This document shows positions 63,601 through 64,000 of a stretch of 64,000 nt of DNA, in pieces (the first letter of the stretch is position 1; each line of letters begins with the position of its first letter). Source of the DNA: Methanoculleus sediminis (GTDB lineage: Archaea; Halobacteriota; Methanomicrobia; Methanomicrobiales; Methanoculleaceae); NCBI RefSeq assembly GCF_001017125.1, contig NZ_JXOJ01000001.1:139961-203960 (forward strand), written 5' to 3'. The translations under genes were made by a program, and so were the position numbers. A model generated the notes under the pieces. It did not search any database. It was not told where the DNA came from and was given only the letters and a program-made list of their open reading frames with translations.

Positions 63601-63841
63601 GCTCGACGATGTTTCTGCCCCCCATCCGGTGGTAGCGGAGGATGGCGTCTTTTATGATCTTGTTCCAGGCGGTGCCGAGATGGATGTGGCCGGTGGTGTA
63701 CGGCGGCCCGTCGACGAAAAAGAACGCTTTTCCATCCTTCCGAAGTTCCTGGACGCGTGCGTAGGTGTTCTCCCGTTTCCAGTAGTCCTGGACTCCCGCT
63801 TCGACCTCGCGCGGGTTATAACTGCCGGTGACTTCTTTCAC
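60665..63841 (-). CDS. ileS: isoleucyl-tRNA synthetase
   Basis: A 1058-residue IleRS. The HIGH-type motif is GHIHLGTAWNK near residue 50 and KMSKSFGNVV follows the editing domain (class I KMSKS). WTTTPWTLPANVAVAVN belongs to the editing domain. The C-terminus is the long eukaryote/archaea-type extension (LALNRANSRAVRVV...EVIRRIQEMRRQLDLNVDDF). The start is a GTG at 63841 preceded by GATACGAG, with no strong ribosome site. The gene converges with thg1. Confidence 0.97.
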   Translation of the reverse strand: MKEVTGSYNPREVEAGVQDYWKRENTYARVQELRKDGKAFFFVDGPPYTTGHIHLGTAWNKIIKDAILRYHRMGGRNIVERAGYDMHGLPIEVKVEHQLGFTSKKDIEDYGIAAFIEQCRTFAVTHMEIMSDQFRQLGIWLDFDDPYQTIKEEYIESAWWALQRAEERGLLERGHRVVNWCPRCETAIADSEVEYWDETDPSIFVKFPITGRENEYLVIWTTTPWTLPANVAVAVNTGFTYARVAAKKDGREEILWIADELVESVLKMGRYQDYTVLERASGSDLVGTEYTSPLAGQVPRQAEIRHRVVAADYVALENTGLVHIAPGHGWDDYLVGIQEGLEVFCPVDAGGCFTQEAGAFADMYVRDANDLVIDALGDYLLARRTITHRYGHCWRCKTPIIYRATAQWFLKATEIREPMLQEIAKVKWYPEWAGSARFHDFVRDSRDWCISRQRYWGIPIPIWQCERCGERTVIGTVAELEERSGVKVPDPHRPYVDEIVIPCSCGGEMRRVADIFDVWFDSAVASWATLGFPREREAFDRLWPADFITEGQDQTRGWFYSQLGASTVAFGRAPYKSVLMHGFALDADGRKMSKSFGNVVTPEEVVNQFGVDVLRFYVLWANAPWDDLKFNWDSVKTIHRTLNILWNVYRFPLPYMVLDSFEPAAGDGGLWDDSFVRANINGMPQEDRWIISRLNSLARTMAEDMREYHLHKVTRTLAAFILEDLSRWYVQLVRPRMWLEEDSPEKRYAYETVYYVMRRLTALLAPFTPHIAEEIYGNLRLAGDPKSVHMLDWPEADDLLIAPDLESAMEVIRSFDDAVATARQNGRRKLRWPVSETVVVTGSDGVKTALENLNELALNRANSRAVRVVTGRWDRILWQAEPVMRAIGPEFGKEGPKVKALIESADGTALKTAIERDGKAQLDGYEIAERHVTFAEALPEGVFAAPMKDATVYVDVTLTPALEAEGYAREVIRRIQEMRRQLDLNVDDFIVAAVDVADDRVASLIAEEEWQKEIAGEVRAAALTVGRNGEKPAEPFALEKDWDVEGVQMQIGISRAGE

Positions 63842-63938
63842 CTCGTATCCCTCATATTCAGCACTCTGGTGTACCGTTTGTTGTTGGGGGACAAAGTGTT
63901 TGTGTGCACGACGCGACGTTCCGATAGGAACGGAGCGG

Positions 63939-64000
63939 GAGCACCGCAGGTGCGACTCGCGACTGTCGGGACGACAGGAGTTCGAGCACCGCAGGTGCGA
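63939..64000. repeat. family A palindromic repeats, two copies
   Basis: GAGCACCGCAGGTGCGA occurs at 63939-63955 and again at 63984-64000, the window edge. CGTTCCGATAGGAACGGAG at 63917-63935 is the companion hairpin also seen at 8606-8625. Confidence 0.85.

Overview
The window looks like chromosome from a hydrogenotrophic methanogenic archaeon of the order Methanomicrobiales, most likely Methanoculleus or a close relative. The evidence is a methyl-coenzyme M reductase operon (mcrBDGA, 30224-34580), a formylmethanofuran dehydrogenase operon (fwdDBAC, 24909-29222), a six-subunit Ech-type energy-converting hydrogenase (15013-20127), a GC-rich composition, archaeal TATA boxes of the AAAGGTTTAT type, and an archaeal tRNA-Lys without an encoded CCA. 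The genus is inferred from overall gene content and was not tested by alignment.

Layout. 1-3.6 kb: the end of a DUF475-like membrane protein, a flavin reductase, a zinc-ribbon miniprotein, a glycine-zipper/coiled-coil protein, an AF1577-like SPASM radical SAM enzyme and a cupin. 3.8-9.8 kb: a P-type cation ATPase, a secreted beta-propeller protein and a Na+/Ca2+-exchanger-type antiporter. 9.9-14.8 kb: a SagB-like nitroreductase, a YkgJ-type cysteine-cluster protein, an SLC13/RCK permease and a pyridine-nucleotide disulfide oxidoreductase. 15.0-20.1 kb: ech operon on the minus strand. 20.3-23.6 kb: an rnc-DUF362-HIT operon diverging from an unusual DnaQ-like exonuclease. 23.6-29.2 kb: moeA and fwdDBAC. 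29.2-30.2 kb: a 1-kb AT-rich regulatory region. 30.2-34.6 kb: mcrBDGA. 35.5-44.6 kb: DinB-like polymerase, Clp-fold protease, lipoprotein, HNH nuclease, TPR protein, MerR-type regulator, GH13 amylase, geranylgeranyl reductase-family flavoprotein and a radical SAM/HhH protein. 44.7-49.9 kb: two paralogous PRC-barrel/DUF2795 repeat proteins, a B12-binding-type radical SAM protein and a zinc-ribbon protein. 50.0-53.8 kb: an ABC exporter whose first permease is fused to a PrsW-like membrane protease. 54.2-56.5 kb: tRNA-Lys, an RCK-DHH phosphoesterase and MptE. 56.6-63.8 kb: a second radical SAM/HhH protein, an M50-CBS protease, a small PRC-barrel protein, Thg1 and IleRS.

How it fits together. Fwd fixes CO2 onto methanofuran using low-potential electrons and Mcr releases methane. 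Ech can couple the ion gradient to ferredoxin reduction for the Fwd step. MoeA serves the molybdopterin cofactor of Fwd, and MptE supplies tetrahydromethanopterin. The rest is housekeeping and accessory.

Two families of dispersed palindromic DNA recur in intergenic gaps. One is based on a 17-bp GCACC/GGTGC hairpin and the other on inverted CGCGAAG arms. The most interesting protein-level signals are the RNase III / DnaQ-like pair with a palindrome between them, the PrsW-ABC permease fusion, the DUF2795 repeat proteins, and the structured non-coding DNA upstream of fwd and mcr.
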